Positions 41,698-51,215 are shown, counted from the first letter of the stretch. The stretch is DNA of 60,550 nt from Actinomycetes bacterium (GCA_023404955.1 JAEXZY010000161.1:1-60550); one strand, 5' to 3'. Numbers and translations: made by a program. The notes: generated by a model from the sequence alone, not told the origin.

Positions 41698-41781
41698 ATG
41701 TCCGTCGTCGTCTTCACCGTGCTGACAGTGGCGATCTTCGCCCTGCTCGGCATTGTGCAGAGGCTGGTCGAGCGGCTATGA
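41698..41781 (+). CDS. 27-residue membrane peptide preceding kdpF
   Basis: This short gene encodes 27 residues: one TM helix (VVVFTVLTVAIFALLGIVQ) and a charged amphipathic end (RLVERL). It has a good Shine-Dalgarno, GGGAG six bases before the ATG. Its stop overlaps the kdpF start (ATGA), the coupling used by the rest of the operon. It is below usual gene-finder length limits. KdpF, the next gene, is itself a 29-residue TM peptide that stabilises the Kdp complex, so this may be a second small subunit. Function unproven. Confidence 0.7.
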   Translation: MSVVVFTVLTVAIFALLGIVQRLVERL

Positions 41782-41867
41782 GCTACGACAACGTCATCGG
41801 CCTGATCCTGGTCGTCCTCGTCGCCGTCTTCCTTTTCGCCGCCCTCCTGTTCCCGGAGAGGTTCTAG
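41778..41867 (+). CDS. kdpF: Potassium-transporting ATPase subunit KdpF
   Basis: A 29-residue peptide (MSYDNVIGLILVVLVAVFLF, then AALLFPERF) with one TM helix and the LLFPE(R/K)F end characteristic of KdpF. KdpF sits at the KdpA/KdpB interface and stabilises the complex in the membrane. The start overlaps the preceding micro-gene by ATGA, and the TAG stop shares its last base with the kdpA GTG start. Confidence 0.95.
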   Translation: MSYDNVIGLILVVLVAVFLFAALLFPERF

Positions 41868-43537
41868 TGAACTCGACCACAGCGGGAATCCTGTTCTTCG
41901 CATCGCTCGTCGTCGCGCTGGCCGCCGTCCACGTGCCGCTCGGCGACTACATGTACCGGGTGTACGTCTCGGAGAAGCACCTACGCGGCGAGCGCGTGGT
42001 CTACCAGCTGATCGGCGCCGACCCCGAAGCCGAGCAGACCTGGGGGGCGTACGCGCGCAGTGTGCTCGCATTCTCGGCGGTCAGCGTCCTGTTCCTGTTC
42101 GCACTGCAACTCCTGCAGGGCAGGCTGCCGCTGCACCTGACCGATCCGGCCACCGAGATGACCCCTGCGCTGGCGTGGAACACCGCGATCAGCTTCGTGA
42201 CCAACACCAACTGGCAGGCCTACTCTGGCGAATCCACCCAGGGCCACCTGGTCCAGATGGCCGGCCTGGCGGTGCAGAACTTCGTCTCCGCCGCCGTGGG
42301 CATGGCCGTCGCGATGGCGTTCGTCCGCGGCCTCGCCCGACGCAACACCCGTGAACTGGGCAACTTCTGGGTCGACCTGGTGCGCGGCACGCTGCGCATC
42401 CTGTTGCCCATCGCGGTGCTCGGCGCGATCGTCCTCATCGCCGGCGGGGTGATCCAGAACTTCGCCCTGCACAACCAGGTGGTCGACACGATCACCGGTG
42501 CACAGCAGACAATTCCGGGCGGGCCCGTCGCCAGCCAGGAGGTCATCAAGGAACTCGGCACCAACGGCGGCGGCTTCTACAACGCGAACTCCGCCCACCC
42601 GTTCGAGAACCCGACCGCCTGGACGAACTGGGTGGAGATCTTCCTGCTCCTCGTCATCGCGTTCTCGTTGCCGCGCACATTCGGCAGGATGGTCGAGAGC
42701 CGCAAACAGGGCTACGCGATCGTCGCGGTGATGGGCGTGATCGCCGCGCTCAGCGCCAGCCTCACGCTGCTGTTCCAGGTGCAGGCCCACGGCACCGTGC
42801 CGACCGCCGTCGGTGCGGCGATGGAAGGTGTCGAACAACGCTTCGGTGTGGCCGATTCCGCGGTGTTCGCGGCGTCGACGACACTGACCTCGACCGGCGC
42901 CGTCAACTCCTTCCACGACTCCTACACCAGCCTCGGCGGCCTGATGACGATGTTCAACATGCAGCTGGGCGAGGTCGCGCCCGGCGGTGTCGGCTCCGGT
43001 CTCTACGGCATGCTGATCCTGGCGATCATCACGGTGTTCATCGCCGGCCTGATGGTCGGACGCACTCCGGAGTATCTGGGGAAGAAGATCACCCCTCGTG
43101 AGATCAAGCTCGCCGCAACGTATTTCCTCGTCACTCCGCTGATCGTGCTGACCGGGACGGCGGTCGCGATGGCAATGCCGGGGCAACGGGCGGGCATGCT
43201 GAACTCCGGCCCGCACGGCTTGTCCGAGGTGCTGTACGCGTTCACGTCCGCGGGCAACAACAACGGGTCCGCGTTCGCCGGCATCAGCGTCAACACCGAG
43301 TGGTACAACACGGCGCTCGGCCTGGCCATGGTGTTCGGCCGGTTCCTGCCCATCATCGTCGCGCTGGCCCTCGCCGGTTCCCTTGCCCGACAGGGCAAGA
43401 CACCGGAGTCGATCGGAACGCTACCCACTCACCGGCCGCAGTTCGTCGGCATGGTGGCCGGGGTGACGCTCATCCTCGTCGCCCTGACCTTCCTGCCGAT
43501 GCTCGCGCTGGGACCTCTCGCTGAAGGACTGCACTGA
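41867..43537 (+). CDS. kdpA: Potassium-transporting ATPase subunit KdpA
   Basis: A 556-residue SKT-superfamily channel-like subunit that selects and binds K+. The pore-loop stretches are NTAISFVTNTNWQAYSGE, IKELGTNGGGFYNANSAHPFEN, STTLTSTGAVNS and YAFTSAGNNNGSAFAG, each with the selectivity-filter Gly. The GTG start at 41867 overlaps the kdpF stop; the upstream in-frame ATG is not used because it reads through kdpF. The stop overlaps the kdpB ATG (TGATG). Confidence 0.97.
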   Translation: MNSTTAGILFFASLVVALAAVHVPLGDYMYRVYVSEKHLRGERVVYQLIGADPEAEQTWGAYARSVLAFSAVSVLFLFALQLLQGRLPLHLTDPATEMTPALAWNTAISFVTNTNWQAYSGESTQGHLVQMAGLAVQNFVSAAVGMAVAMAFVRGLARRNTRELGNFWVDLVRGTLRILLPIAVLGAIVLIAGGVIQNFALHNQVVDTITGAQQTIPGGPVASQEVIKELGTNGGGFYNANSAHPFENPTAWTNWVEIFLLLVIAFSLPRTFGRMVESRKQGYAIVAVMGVIAALSASLTLLFQVQAHGTVPTAVGAAMEGVEQRFGVADSAVFAASTTLTSTGAVNSFHDSYTSLGGLMTMFNMQLGEVAPGGVGSGLYGMLILAIITVFIAGLMVGRTPEYLGKKITPREIKLAATYFLVTPLIVLTGTAVAMAMPGQRAGMLNSGPHGLSEVLYAFTSAGNNNGSAFAGISVNTEWYNTALGLAMVFGRFLPIIVALALAGSLARQGKTPESIGTLPTHRPQFVGMVAGVTLILVALTFLPMLALGPLAEGLH

Positions 43538-45678
43538 TGTCGCTCACCCTGGACGCCGAACCCGAGACCGTCGCCGCACCCGGCCGCGGTAGGAAGATCG
43601 GCGGCGGTCTGCTCGATCCCGCGATGCTCGCGAAATCACTGCCCGACGCGCTGCGCAAGCTGAATCCCCGCACACTGTGGCGCAATCCGGTGATGCTGAT
43701 CGTCGAGGTCGGTGCGATCTGGAGCACCGTCCTGGCGGTCGTCGATCCCTCCTGGTTCGGCTGGCTGATCGTGGTCTGGCTGTGGCTCACCGTCGTGTTC
43801 GCCAACCTCGCCGAAGCCGTCGCCGAGGGCCGGGGCAAGGCGCAGGCGGAATCGCTGCGCAAGACCAAGACCTCGACGATGGCTCGTCGGCTCGTCGGCT
43901 GGCAGCCCGGGGCGCCGGGCCGCGAGGAGGAGATCGCCGCACCGCTGCTCGCGCAGGGCGACGTGGTCGCCGTCGAAGCGGGACAGGTCATTCCCGGCGA
44001 CGGCGACGTCGTCGAGGGCATCGCGTCGGTCGACGAGTCGGCCATCACCGGCGAATCTGCGCCGGTGATCCGCGAGTCCGGTGGAGACCGGTGCGCCGTC
44101 ACCGGCGGTACCACCGTGCTCTCGGACCGCATCGTCGTGCGCATCACCCAGAAACCTGGAGAGAGCTTCATCGACCGGATGATCTCCCTCGTCGAGGGCG
44201 CCGATCGGCAGAAGACGCCCAACGAGATCGCGCTCAACATCCTGCTGTCGTCGCTGACGATCATCTTCGTCTTCGCGATCGCGACGCTGCAGCCGTTGGC
44301 GATCTACGCCAAGGCGAACAACCCGGGTGTGCCGGACAGCCCGGCGCTGAACGGAAACGGCGTCACCGGCATCGTCATGGTGTCACTGCTGGTCTGTCTG
44401 ATCCCGACGACCATCGGCGCGCTGCTGTCGGCCATCGGCATCGCAGGCATGGACCGCCTCGTGCAGCGCAATGTGCTGGCGATGTCGGGACGCGCGGTCG
44501 AGGCGGCCGGCGACGTCAACACCCTGCTGCTCGACAAGACCGGCACCATCACGCTCGGCAACCGGCAGGCGTCGACCTTCGTGCCGTTGACGGGCGCGAC
44601 CGAAGACCAGCTCGCCGACGCGGCGCAGCTGTCCAGCCTGGCCGACGAAACCCCCGAAGGGCGATCCATCGTGGTGTTCGCCAAGCAGCAGTACGGCCTT
44701 CGGGCGCGCACGCCCGGCGAGCTCGACGCCGCACACTGGGTGGAATTCTCCGCCACCACCCGGATGTCAGGTGTCGATCTGGCCGGCCATCAGCTGCGCA
44801 AAGGCGCGGCGAGCACGGTTGCCGAGTGGGTGCGCGCGCAGGGCGGTGAGGTGCCGACGCAACTGGGCGACGTCGTCGACGGGATCTCCGCGGCCGGCGG
44901 CACCCCGCTGGCGGTCGGCGAGGTCCGTGACGGCACCGCGCGGCTGCTCGGTGTCATCGGGCTCAAGGACGTCGTCAAACAGGGCATGCGGGAACGTTTC
45001 GACGAGATGCGCCGCATGGGCATCCGCACCGTGATGATCACCGGTGACAATCCGTTGACCGCCAAGGCGATCGCGGACGAGGCCGGTGTGGACGACTTCC
45101 TCGCCGAGGCCACCCCCGAAGACAAGATGGCGCTGATCAAGGCCGAACAGGCCGGCGGGAAGCTCGTCGCGATGACCGGTGACGGTACCAACGACGCGCC
45201 CGCGCTGGCCCAGGCCGACGTCGGCGTGGCCATGAACAGCGGCACCTCGGCGGCCAAAGAGGCCGGCAACATGGTCGATCTCGACTCCGACCCGACCAAG
45301 CTGATCGAGATCGTCGAGATCGGCAAACAGCTGCTGATCACCCGCGGGGCGTTGACGACGTTCTCGATCGCCAACGACATCGCCAAGTACTTCGCGATCA
45401 TCCCCGCACTGTTCGTCGGGCTGTTCCCCGGACTGGACCTGCTCAACGTCATGCGGTTGCACAGCCCGCAGTCGGCGATCCTGTCGGCGGTCATCTTCAA
45501 CGCGCTGGTGATCGTCGCGCTGATCCCGCTGGCGCTGCGCGGTGTCCGGTACACCCCGGGCAGTGCGTCGAAACTGTTGAGCCGCAACCTGTCCGTGTAC
45601 GGATTGGGTGGCATCATCGCGCCGTTCATCGGCATCAAACTCATCGATCTGCTCGTCCAACTCTTCCCAGGAATGTGA
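43537..45678 (+). CDS. kdpB: Potassium-transporting ATPase ATP-binding subunit KdpB
   Basis: A 713-residue P-type ATPase of class IA. The actuator-domain motif TGES lies in VDESAITGESAPVI. The phosphorylation motif DKTGTITLGNR carries the Asp that forms the aspartyl-phosphate. The hinge motif MTGDGTNDAPALAQADVGVAM and the catalytic GDNPLTAKAIADEAGVDDF are also present. It hydrolyses ATP to drive high-affinity K+ uptake through KdpA. It is immediately followed by kdpC. Confidence 0.97.
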   Translation: MSLTLDAEPETVAAPGRGRKIGGGLLDPAMLAKSLPDALRKLNPRTLWRNPVMLIVEVGAIWSTVLAVVDPSWFGWLIVVWLWLTVVFANLAEAVAEGRGKAQAESLRKTKTSTMARRLVGWQPGAPGREEEIAAPLLAQGDVVAVEAGQVIPGDGDVVEGIASVDESAITGESAPVIRESGGDRCAVTGGTTVLSDRIVVRITQKPGESFIDRMISLVEGADRQKTPNEIALNILLSSLTIIFVFAIATLQPLAIYAKANNPGVPDSPALNGNGVTGIVMVSLLVCLIPTTIGALLSAIGIAGMDRLVQRNVLAMSGRAVEAAGDVNTLLLDKTGTITLGNRQASTFVPLTGATEDQLADAAQLSSLADETPEGRSIVVFAKQQYGLRARTPGELDAAHWVEFSATTRMSGVDLAGHQLRKGAASTVAEWVRAQGGEVPTQLGDVVDGISAAGGTPLAVGEVRDGTARLLGVIGLKDVVKQGMRERFDEMRRMGIRTVMITGDNPLTAKAIADEAGVDDFLAEATPEDKMALIKAEQAGGKLVAMTGDGTNDAPALAQADVGVAMNSGTSAAKEAGNMVDLDSDPTKLIEIVEIGKQLLITRGALTTFSIANDIAKYFAIIPALFVGLFPGLDLLNVMRLHSPQSAILSAVIFNALVIVALIPLALRGVRYTPGSASKLLSRNLSVYGLGGIIAPFIGIKLIDLLVQLFPGM

Positions 45679-45679
45679 C

Positions 45680-46522
45680 ATGCTGACCTCCAACGTCTTT
45701 CGGCAGCACTGGGCCGCGCTGCGTGCGCTGCTGGTGCTCACGGTGATCCTCGGTATCGCCTACCCGGTGGGGATCTGGCTGGTGGCCCAGCTGCCCGGCC
45801 TGTCGCACCGCGCCGACGGCTCGATCGTCGAGGCGGGCGGAAAGCCCGTCGGCAGTGCGCTGATCGGGCAGTCGTTCACCGACGCCGACGGGGCCGCGTT
45901 GCCGCAGTACTTCCAGAGCCGGCCGTCGAACGCCGGCGACGGATACGACCCGCTGGCCACCGGTGCGAGCAACCTCGGGCCGGAGAGCATGGTGGACGCC
46001 CCCGACACGCCGAGCCTGCTGACGCTGGTGTGCTCGCGGAGCAAGGAGGTCGGCGAGCGCGAGGGGGTCGACGGGCTGCGGCCCTACTGCACCGGCGGCG
46101 GGGTCGGTGCGGTGTTGTCCGTCTCGGCGTCGCGGGTGGTCAGCGTCAACGAACCGTGCGACCAGGTGGCCACTCCGTTCGTCAGCACGTACGCCGGAAT
46201 GCGCGTCGAGTGCGCCAGGCCCGGTGAGGACTACAGCACCGGGCGGCTCGTGCCGGTTCGCGGAGACGCGCCAGCCGATTCCGCGGTGCCCGCCGATGCG
46301 GTGACCGCCAGCGGCAGCGGACTGGACCCGGACATCTCGCCCGCCTACGCGGACGTGCAGATCGGCCGGATCGCCCAGGCCCGCGGAGTGTCACCCGGCG
46401 CGGTGAAGGCGATCGTCGACGACCACACCACCGGTCGCACGCTGGGATTCCTCGGCGAGCCGCGGGTGAACGTGCTGGAGGTGAACCTCGCTCTCGATCA
46501 GCGCTACCCCGAGCGACAATAG
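45680..46522 (+). CDS. kdpC: Potassium-transporting ATPase subunit KdpC with cysteine-bearing insert
   Basis: A 280-residue KdpC; the usual length is about 190. It has an N-terminal TM helix (about 16-36), GSALIGQSFT, YFQSRPSNAGDGYDPLATGASNLGP and the C-terminal VTASGSGLDPDISPAYA and DDHTTGRTLGFLGEPRVNVLEVNLALD blocks. Between the SNLGP and DAVTASG blocks lies about 65 extra residues (roughly 138-202) absent from the M. tuberculosis and E. coli proteins as I recall them. Cys118, 137, 160 and 178 lie in or beside the insert and could form disulfides outside the membrane. ATG 45680 follows kdpB by one base. Confidence 0.95.
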   Translation: MLTSNVFRQHWAALRALLVLTVILGIAYPVGIWLVAQLPGLSHRADGSIVEAGGKPVGSALIGQSFTDADGAALPQYFQSRPSNAGDGYDPLATGASNLGPESMVDAPDTPSLLTLVCSRSKEVGEREGVDGLRPYCTGGGVGAVLSVSASRVVSVNEPCDQVATPFVSTYAGMRVECARPGEDYSTGRLVPVRGDAPADSAVPADAVTASGSGLDPDISPAYADVQIGRIAQARGVSPGAVKAIVDDHTTGRTLGFLGEPRVNVLEVNLALDQRYPERQ

Positions 46523-46526
46523 AGCC

Positions 46527-49058
46527 GTGTCGCCGAGCAGTTCTGAGCCCAAACGCGGGGAGCTGCGCATCTACCTGGGCGCAGCCCCCGGCGTCGGCAA
46601 GACGTTCGCGATGCTGGGGGAGGCGCACCGACGCCTCGAGCGCGGCACCGACCTGGTGGCCGGGGTGGTCGAGACGCACGGCCGCGCGAAGACCGCCGAA
46701 CTGCTCGAGGGCATCGAGGTGGTCCCGCCCCGATACATCACCTACCGCGGCACCGAGTTCCCCGAGCTCGACGTGCCCGCGATCCTGGCACGCAAGCCCC
46801 AGGTGGTCCTGGTCGACGAACTGGCCCACACCAACACGCCAGGCAGCACGAACACCAAACGCTGGCAGGACGTCGAGGAGCTCCTCGCTGCCGGGATCAC
46901 CGTGGTGAGCACCGTCAACGTCCAACACCTCGAGAGCCTCAACGACGTCGTCACCCAGATCACCGGCATCGAGCAGCAGGAGAAGGTGCCCGACGAGTTG
47001 GTCCGCTCGGCCGATCAGATCGAGCTCGTCGACATCACACCGGAAGCACTGCGCCGCAGGCTTTCTCACGGCAACGTCTACGCGCCTGAGCGCATCGACG
47101 CCGCCCTGTCCAACTACTTCCGCCGCGGCAACCTGACTGCGCTGCGCGAGCTGGCGCTGCTGTGGCTCGCCGATCAGGTCGACGCCGCGCTGGCCAAGTA
47201 CCGCGAAGAGAACGCGATCACCGCGACGTGGGAGGCGCGCGAACGCGTCGTGGTCGCGGTGACCGGTGGACCGGAGTCGGAGACGCTGGTGCGCAGGGCA
47301 TCCCGGATCGCGTCGAAGTCCAGCGCGGAGCTGATGGTGGTGCACGTGGTGCGCGGCGACGGCCTGTCCGGGGTGTCGGCGTCACACATGGGGAAGGTGC
47401 GCGAGCTGGTGGCCAGCCTCGGCGCGACGCTGCACACCGTGGTCGGCGATGACGTGCCCGCCGCCCTGCTGGATTTCGCGCGCGAGATGAACGCGACGCA
47501 GCTGGTGCTCGGGACCTCGCGGCGGTCCCGCTGGGCACGGCTGTTCGACGAAGGGATCGGCGCCACAGTCGTGCAGCACTCGGCGGCGATCGACGTGCAC
47601 ATGGTGACCCACCCCGAATCCGCCCGCGGCGTCCGCTGGTCGGCGCTGATGCCGCGCAACCGCCGCGTCACGTCCTGGCTCGCCGCGATCGCGGTGCCCT
47701 GGGCGATCTGTGCCCTGGTCGTCGGCGTGCTCGACCCGGTGCTCGATGTCGCCGGCGAAAGCGCGCTGTTCTTCGTCGGCGTCGTCGTCGTGGCCCTGCT
47801 CGGCGGTGTCGCCCCGGCCGCGCTGTCGGCGCTGCTGTCCGGTCTGCTGCTGAACTACTTCCTGGTCTCGCCGCGGTACACGTTCACCATCGCCGAACCC
47901 GACAGCGCGGTCACGGTCGTGGTGCTGCTGCTGGTGGCGGTCGCCGTCGCGGTGCTGGTCGACCGCTCGGTCAACCGCACCCGAGAGGCGCGCCGCGCGT
48001 CTCGAGAGGCCGAGCTGCTGGCGTTGTTCGCCGGGTCGGTGCTGCGCGGTGCCGACCTGAACACGCTGCTGGAGAAGGTGCGCGAGACCTACGGCCAGCG
48101 CACGGTCAGCCTGCTGCGCCGCGCCGGGGGAGGAGACGAGATCGTCGGCTGTGTGGGCTCCGATCCCTGCGCGGACGTCGACAGCGCCGACACCGCCGTC
48201 GAGGTGGGTGATGACGAATTCTGGCTGCTGCTGGCCGGCCGGAAACTGCCCGCGCGAGACCGCCGGGTGCTGACCGCGGTCGCCACCCAGGCCGCCGGCC
48301 TGGTCCGGCAGCGGGAGTTGGCCGCCGAAGCCGGGCAGGCCGAAGCGCTCGCGCAGGCGGACAACCTACGCCGGTCACTGCTGTCGGCGGTCAGCCACGA
48401 CCTGCGCACCCCGCTGGCCGCCGCGAAAGCCGCGGTGTCGAGCCTGCGCAGCACCGATGTCGCGTTCTCCGCCGAGGACACCGCCGAACTGCTGGCCACC
48501 GTCGAGGAGTCCACCGACCAGCTGACCGCGCTGGTGGGCAACCTCCTGGACAGCTCGCGGCTCGCCGCCGGCGTGGTGCGGCCGGAGCGCGACCAGGTGT
48601 TTCTCGAGGAGACCGTGCAGCGTGCGCTGCTGGGCATCAGCCGCGGCACCACCGGCCACGGCCGTGCCGAGCTGGAGAGGGTCAAGGTCGAGGTCGGTGA
48701 TCAGCTGGTGATGGCCGACGCCGGGTTGCTGGAACGCGTGCTGGCCAACCTGATCGACAACGCGCTGCGGTACGCCCCCGACGGGCCGGTGCGCGTCTCG
48801 GCCGGGCGGGTGGGCAACCGGGTGCTGATCGCGGTCGCCGACAGCGGACCGGGGATCGGCCGCGGCGCGGAGGAGCAGATCTTCGACGCGTTCCAGCGAC
48901 TCGGCGACCAGGACAACAGCATCGGCGTCGGGCTGGGACTGTCGGTGGCACGCGGGTTCGTCGAGGCGATGGGCGGCACGATCTCGGTCGGCGACACCCC
49001 CGGCGGCGGCCTGACCGTCGAGATCGACCTGCCCGCCGTGACAGCGGGTGCGGCGTGA
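46527..49058 (+). CDS. kdpD: Sensor histidine kinase KdpD
   Basis: An 843-residue sensor. The N-terminal KdpD domain has Walker A GAAPGVGKT (residues 18-26) and VLVDELAHTN, followed by a universal-stress-protein-like domain (VVAVTGGPESETLV to LGTSRRSRW) that in other species binds c-di-AMP or K+. Four TM segments (DUF4118 region) follow, then a weak GAF-like stretch. The HisKA box is AVSHDLRTPLAA, and the HATPase has NLIDNALRYAPDG and GVGLGLSVARGFVEAMGG. The start is GTG, 4 bases after kdpC. It controls KdpE phosphorylation in response to low K+. Confidence 0.96.
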   Translation: MSPSSSEPKRGELRIYLGAAPGVGKTFAMLGEAHRRLERGTDLVAGVVETHGRAKTAELLEGIEVVPPRYITYRGTEFPELDVPAILARKPQVVLVDELAHTNTPGSTNTKRWQDVEELLAAGITVVSTVNVQHLESLNDVVTQITGIEQQEKVPDELVRSADQIELVDITPEALRRRLSHGNVYAPERIDAALSNYFRRGNLTALRELALLWLADQVDAALAKYREENAITATWEARERVVVAVTGGPESETLVRRASRIASKSSAELMVVHVVRGDGLSGVSASHMGKVRELVASLGATLHTVVGDDVPAALLDFAREMNATQLVLGTSRRSRWARLFDEGIGATVVQHSAAIDVHMVTHPESARGVRWSALMPRNRRVTSWLAAIAVPWAICALVVGVLDPVLDVAGESALFFVGVVVVALLGGVAPAALSALLSGLLLNYFLVSPRYTFTIAEPDSAVTVVVLLLVAVAVAVLVDRSVNRTREARRASREAELLALFAGSVLRGADLNTLLEKVRETYGQRTVSLLRRAGGGDEIVGCVGSDPCADVDSADTAVEVGDDEFWLLLAGRKLPARDRRVLTAVATQAAGLVRQRELAAEAGQAEALAQADNLRRSLLSAVSHDLRTPLAAAKAAVSSLRSTDVAFSAEDTAELLATVEESTDQLTALVGNLLDSSRLAAGVVRPERDQVFLEETVQRALLGISRGTTGHGRAELERVKVEVGDQLVMADAGLLERVLANLIDNALRYAPDGPVRVSAGRVGNRVLIAVADSGPGIGRGAEEQIFDAFQRLGDQDNSIGVGLGLSVARGFVEAMGGTISVGDTPGGGLTVEIDLPAVTAGAA

Positions 49059-49735
49059 CCCGCGTCCTCGTCGTCGACGACGAACCCCAGATCCTGCGCG
49101 CGCTGCGCATCAACCTGTCGGTGCGCGACTACGACGTCCGCACCGCCGCGACCGGCAAGGAGGCGTTGCGGATTGCCGCGGATTTCCGGCCGGAGGTGAT
49201 CGTGCTCGACCTCGGGCTACCGGACATGAGCGGCATCGACGTGCTGGGCGGGCTGCGGGGCTGGCTGTCCGCTCCGGTCATCGTGCTCTCGGCGCGCACC
49301 GATTCCTCGGACAAGGTGCAGGCGCTCGACGCCGGGGCCGACGACTACGTGACCAAGCCGTTCGGCATGGACGAATTCCTCGCGCGGCTACGCGCTGCGG
49401 TGCGCCGGTCCTCGACGACCGAGGCCGGCAGCGATCCGATCGTCGAAACATCGTCGTTCACCGTCGATCTCGCAAACAAGATCGTCACGCGCCACGGTGC
49501 GGAGGTGCACCTGACGCCCACCGAGTGGGGGATTCTGGAACTGCTGGTGCGCAACAGCGGCAAGCTCGTGACACGCGAACAACTGCTCACCGAGGTGTGG
49601 GGCCCGACGTATGCGAAGTCGTCGCACTATCTACGGGTGTACCTGGCGCAGCTGCGCCGCAAGCTCGAAGACGACCCGGCGCACCCGGTGCACCTGGTCA
49701 CCGAGGCCGGGATGGGTCACCGGTTCCGGCCCTGA
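49055..49735 (+). CDS. kdpE: Response regulator KdpE
   Basis: A 226-residue OmpR/PhoB-class regulator. The receiver domain has acidic pocket DDE at 8-10, phospho-acceptor Asp52 (VLDLGLPD), the conserved Ser in VLSAR and Lys in VTKPF. The winged-helix C-terminal domain contains LTPTEWGILELLVRN and SSHYLRVYLAQLRRKLE. It activates the kdp promoter when phosphorylated by KdpD. GTG 49055 overlaps the kdpD stop (GTGA). Its last 38 bases overlap the convergent permease gene. Confidence 0.96.
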   Translation: MTRVLVVDDEPQILRALRINLSVRDYDVRTAATGKEALRIAADFRPEVIVLDLGLPDMSGIDVLGGLRGWLSAPVIVLSARTDSSDKVQALDAGADDYVTKPFGMDEFLARLRAAVRRSSTTEAGSDPIVETSSFTVDLANKIVTRHGAEVHLTPTEWGILELLVRNSGKLVTREQLLTEVWGPTYAKSSHYLRVYLAQLRRKLEDDPAHPVHLVTEAGMGHRFRP

Positions 49736-50939
49736 GTCGCTGCACGGCATAGGTGGCCATGCCGACGGCCACCACCGCGGTGCCGGCCGCCACCGAACTC
49801 ACCGGCAGCGTGAAAGCGAGAGTGAGACAACCGATCAGGCCGACCGTCGGCACCAGGCGGCGGCCCAGCGTGAACGCCGAGGCGTTCGCGATCGCGTAGT
49901 ACAGCAGCACCCCGAAGCTCGAGAAGCCGATCGCGCCGCGCACGTCGACGAGCGCGGTGACGATCGCGACCACGATGCCGACCGCCAGCTCCGCGCGGTG
50001 CGGGGTGCCGTGGCGCGGTTGCACGGCGGCGAGGCCGTGCGGGAGGTGGCGGTCGCGGGCCATCGCCAGCGTCGTGCGCGACACGCCGAGCAACAGCGCC
50101 AGCAGAGCGCCCAGCGCGCCGATCGCCGCGCCGGCGCTGACGACCGGTACCAGGGAACCGAAGCCGGCCGCCCGGATCGCCGCCGACAGTGGCGCATCCG
50201 CGGCGGCCAACCGTGCGCTGCCCAGTTGGGAGAGCACCGCGACGGCCACGACCGCGTAGACCACCAGCGTGATGCCGAGCGCGATCATCACCGCGCGCGG
50301 AATGGTGCGGGCGGGATCACGGACCTCCTCGCCCAGCGTCGCGATGCGTGCGTACCCGGCGAACGCGAAGAACAACAATCCGGCGGCCTGCAGGACGCCG
50401 TACGGCGACGGGTCGTCACCAACCAAGCGGGCGGCCTGCGGATCGCCCGCGCCGAAAATCAGCGCCACGACGAGCACCAGCACCGCGAGCACGATGGCCA
50501 CGATGATGCGGGTCAGCAGCGCCGACTTCTGCACGCCCGCATAGCCGATCGCGGTCAGCGCCACCACTGAGGCCACGGCGACCGCGGTGGCATGCGCGGG
50601 CCAGGCGTAGTGCCCGACCGTCAGGGCCATCGCCGCGCACGACGCCGTCTTGCCGACCACGAAGCTCCAGCCGGCCGTGTGGCCCCAGAACGGGCCGAGG
50701 CGCTCGCGGCCGTAGACGTAGGTGCCGCCGGACTGCGGATAGCGCGCGGCGAGCCACGCCGACGACAGCGCGTTGCAACACGCCACGACCGCGGCGATCG
50801 CCAGCCCGATCAGCAGCCCGGTACCGGCGACGGCCGCGGCGGGAGCCAGCGCGACAAAGATGCCCGCGCCGATCATCGCCCCGAGACCGAGGACGACCGT
50901 GTCGACGGTGCCGAGACGGCGCGCCAGCGCGTCAGGCAC
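49698..50939 (-). CDS. APC-family amino acid permease
   Basis: A 413-residue transporter with about 12 TM segments. The APC superfamily signature in TM1 is GLGAMIGAGIFVAL, with PQSGGTYVYGRERLGPFWG in the TM2-3 region and FFAFAGYARIATLGEEVRDPARTIPRAV in the TM6 region. It belongs to the amino acid/polyamine exchanger group; the substrate is not predictable. The GTG start is 2 bp after the stop of the 88-residue membrane protein gene, which indicates an operon with that gene and the monooxygenase upstream. Confidence 0.88.
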   Translation of the reverse strand: MPDALARRLGTVDTVVLGLGAMIGAGIFVALAPAAAVAGTGLLIGLAIAAVVACCNALSSAWLAARYPQSGGTYVYGRERLGPFWGHTAGWSFVVGKTASCAAMALTVGHYAWPAHATAVAVASVVALTAIGYAGVQKSALLTRIIVAIVLAVLVLVVALIFGAGDPQAARLVGDDPSPYGVLQAAGLLFFAFAGYARIATLGEEVRDPARTIPRAVMIALGITLVVYAVVAVAVLSQLGSARLAAADAPLSAAIRAAGFGSLVPVVSAGAAIGALGALLALLLGVSRTTLAMARDRHLPHGLAAVQPRHGTPHRAELAVGIVVAIVTALVDVRGAIGFSSFGVLLYYAIANASAFTLGRRLVPTVGLIGCLTLAFTLPVSSVAAGTAVVAVGMATYAVQRLRAGTGDPSRPR

Positions 50940-50941
50940 GG

Positions 50942-51208
50942 TTACTTCTGGCGGATGACGTTCCCGCCGAGGTACAGCAGGTAGGCGAGTACCCCGGCGA
51001 TCGCGATCTTGCGGGTCTTCGCCGACGCAAGGGCCAGCCCCAGGACCGTCTCGATTCCGCCGTCGACGTACACGTGGCTGCGGGTGTTGTCCGGGAACGC
51101 CGCCTTGGTCATGCCCTCGTAGATCTGCGGGGCGACGAAGTGCGACAGGCCGGTGGCGGCCAACGCCAGCCCGGCGGTCTTGGCGGCGGGCGAATTCTGT
51201 TGCGGCAC
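50942..51208 (-). CDS. Small membrane protein of unknown function (88 aa)
   Basis: An 88-residue protein with hydrophobic stretches near the N-terminus (KTAGLALAATGLSHF) and the C-terminus (IAIAGVLAYLLYLGGNVI), plus DGGIETVLGLALA in the middle, so 2-3 TM helices. The pattern recalls small DoxX-like proteins but no signature residue confirms this. It lies between a flavin monooxygenase gene (7-bp gap) and an amino-acid permease gene (2-bp gap) on the same strand. Confidence 0.75.
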   Translation of the reverse strand: MPQQNSPAAKTAGLALAATGLSHFVAPQIYEGMTKAAFPDNTRSHVYVDGGIETVLGLALASAKTRKIAIAGVLAYLLYLGGNVIRQK

Positions 51209-51215
51209 AGCAGTC

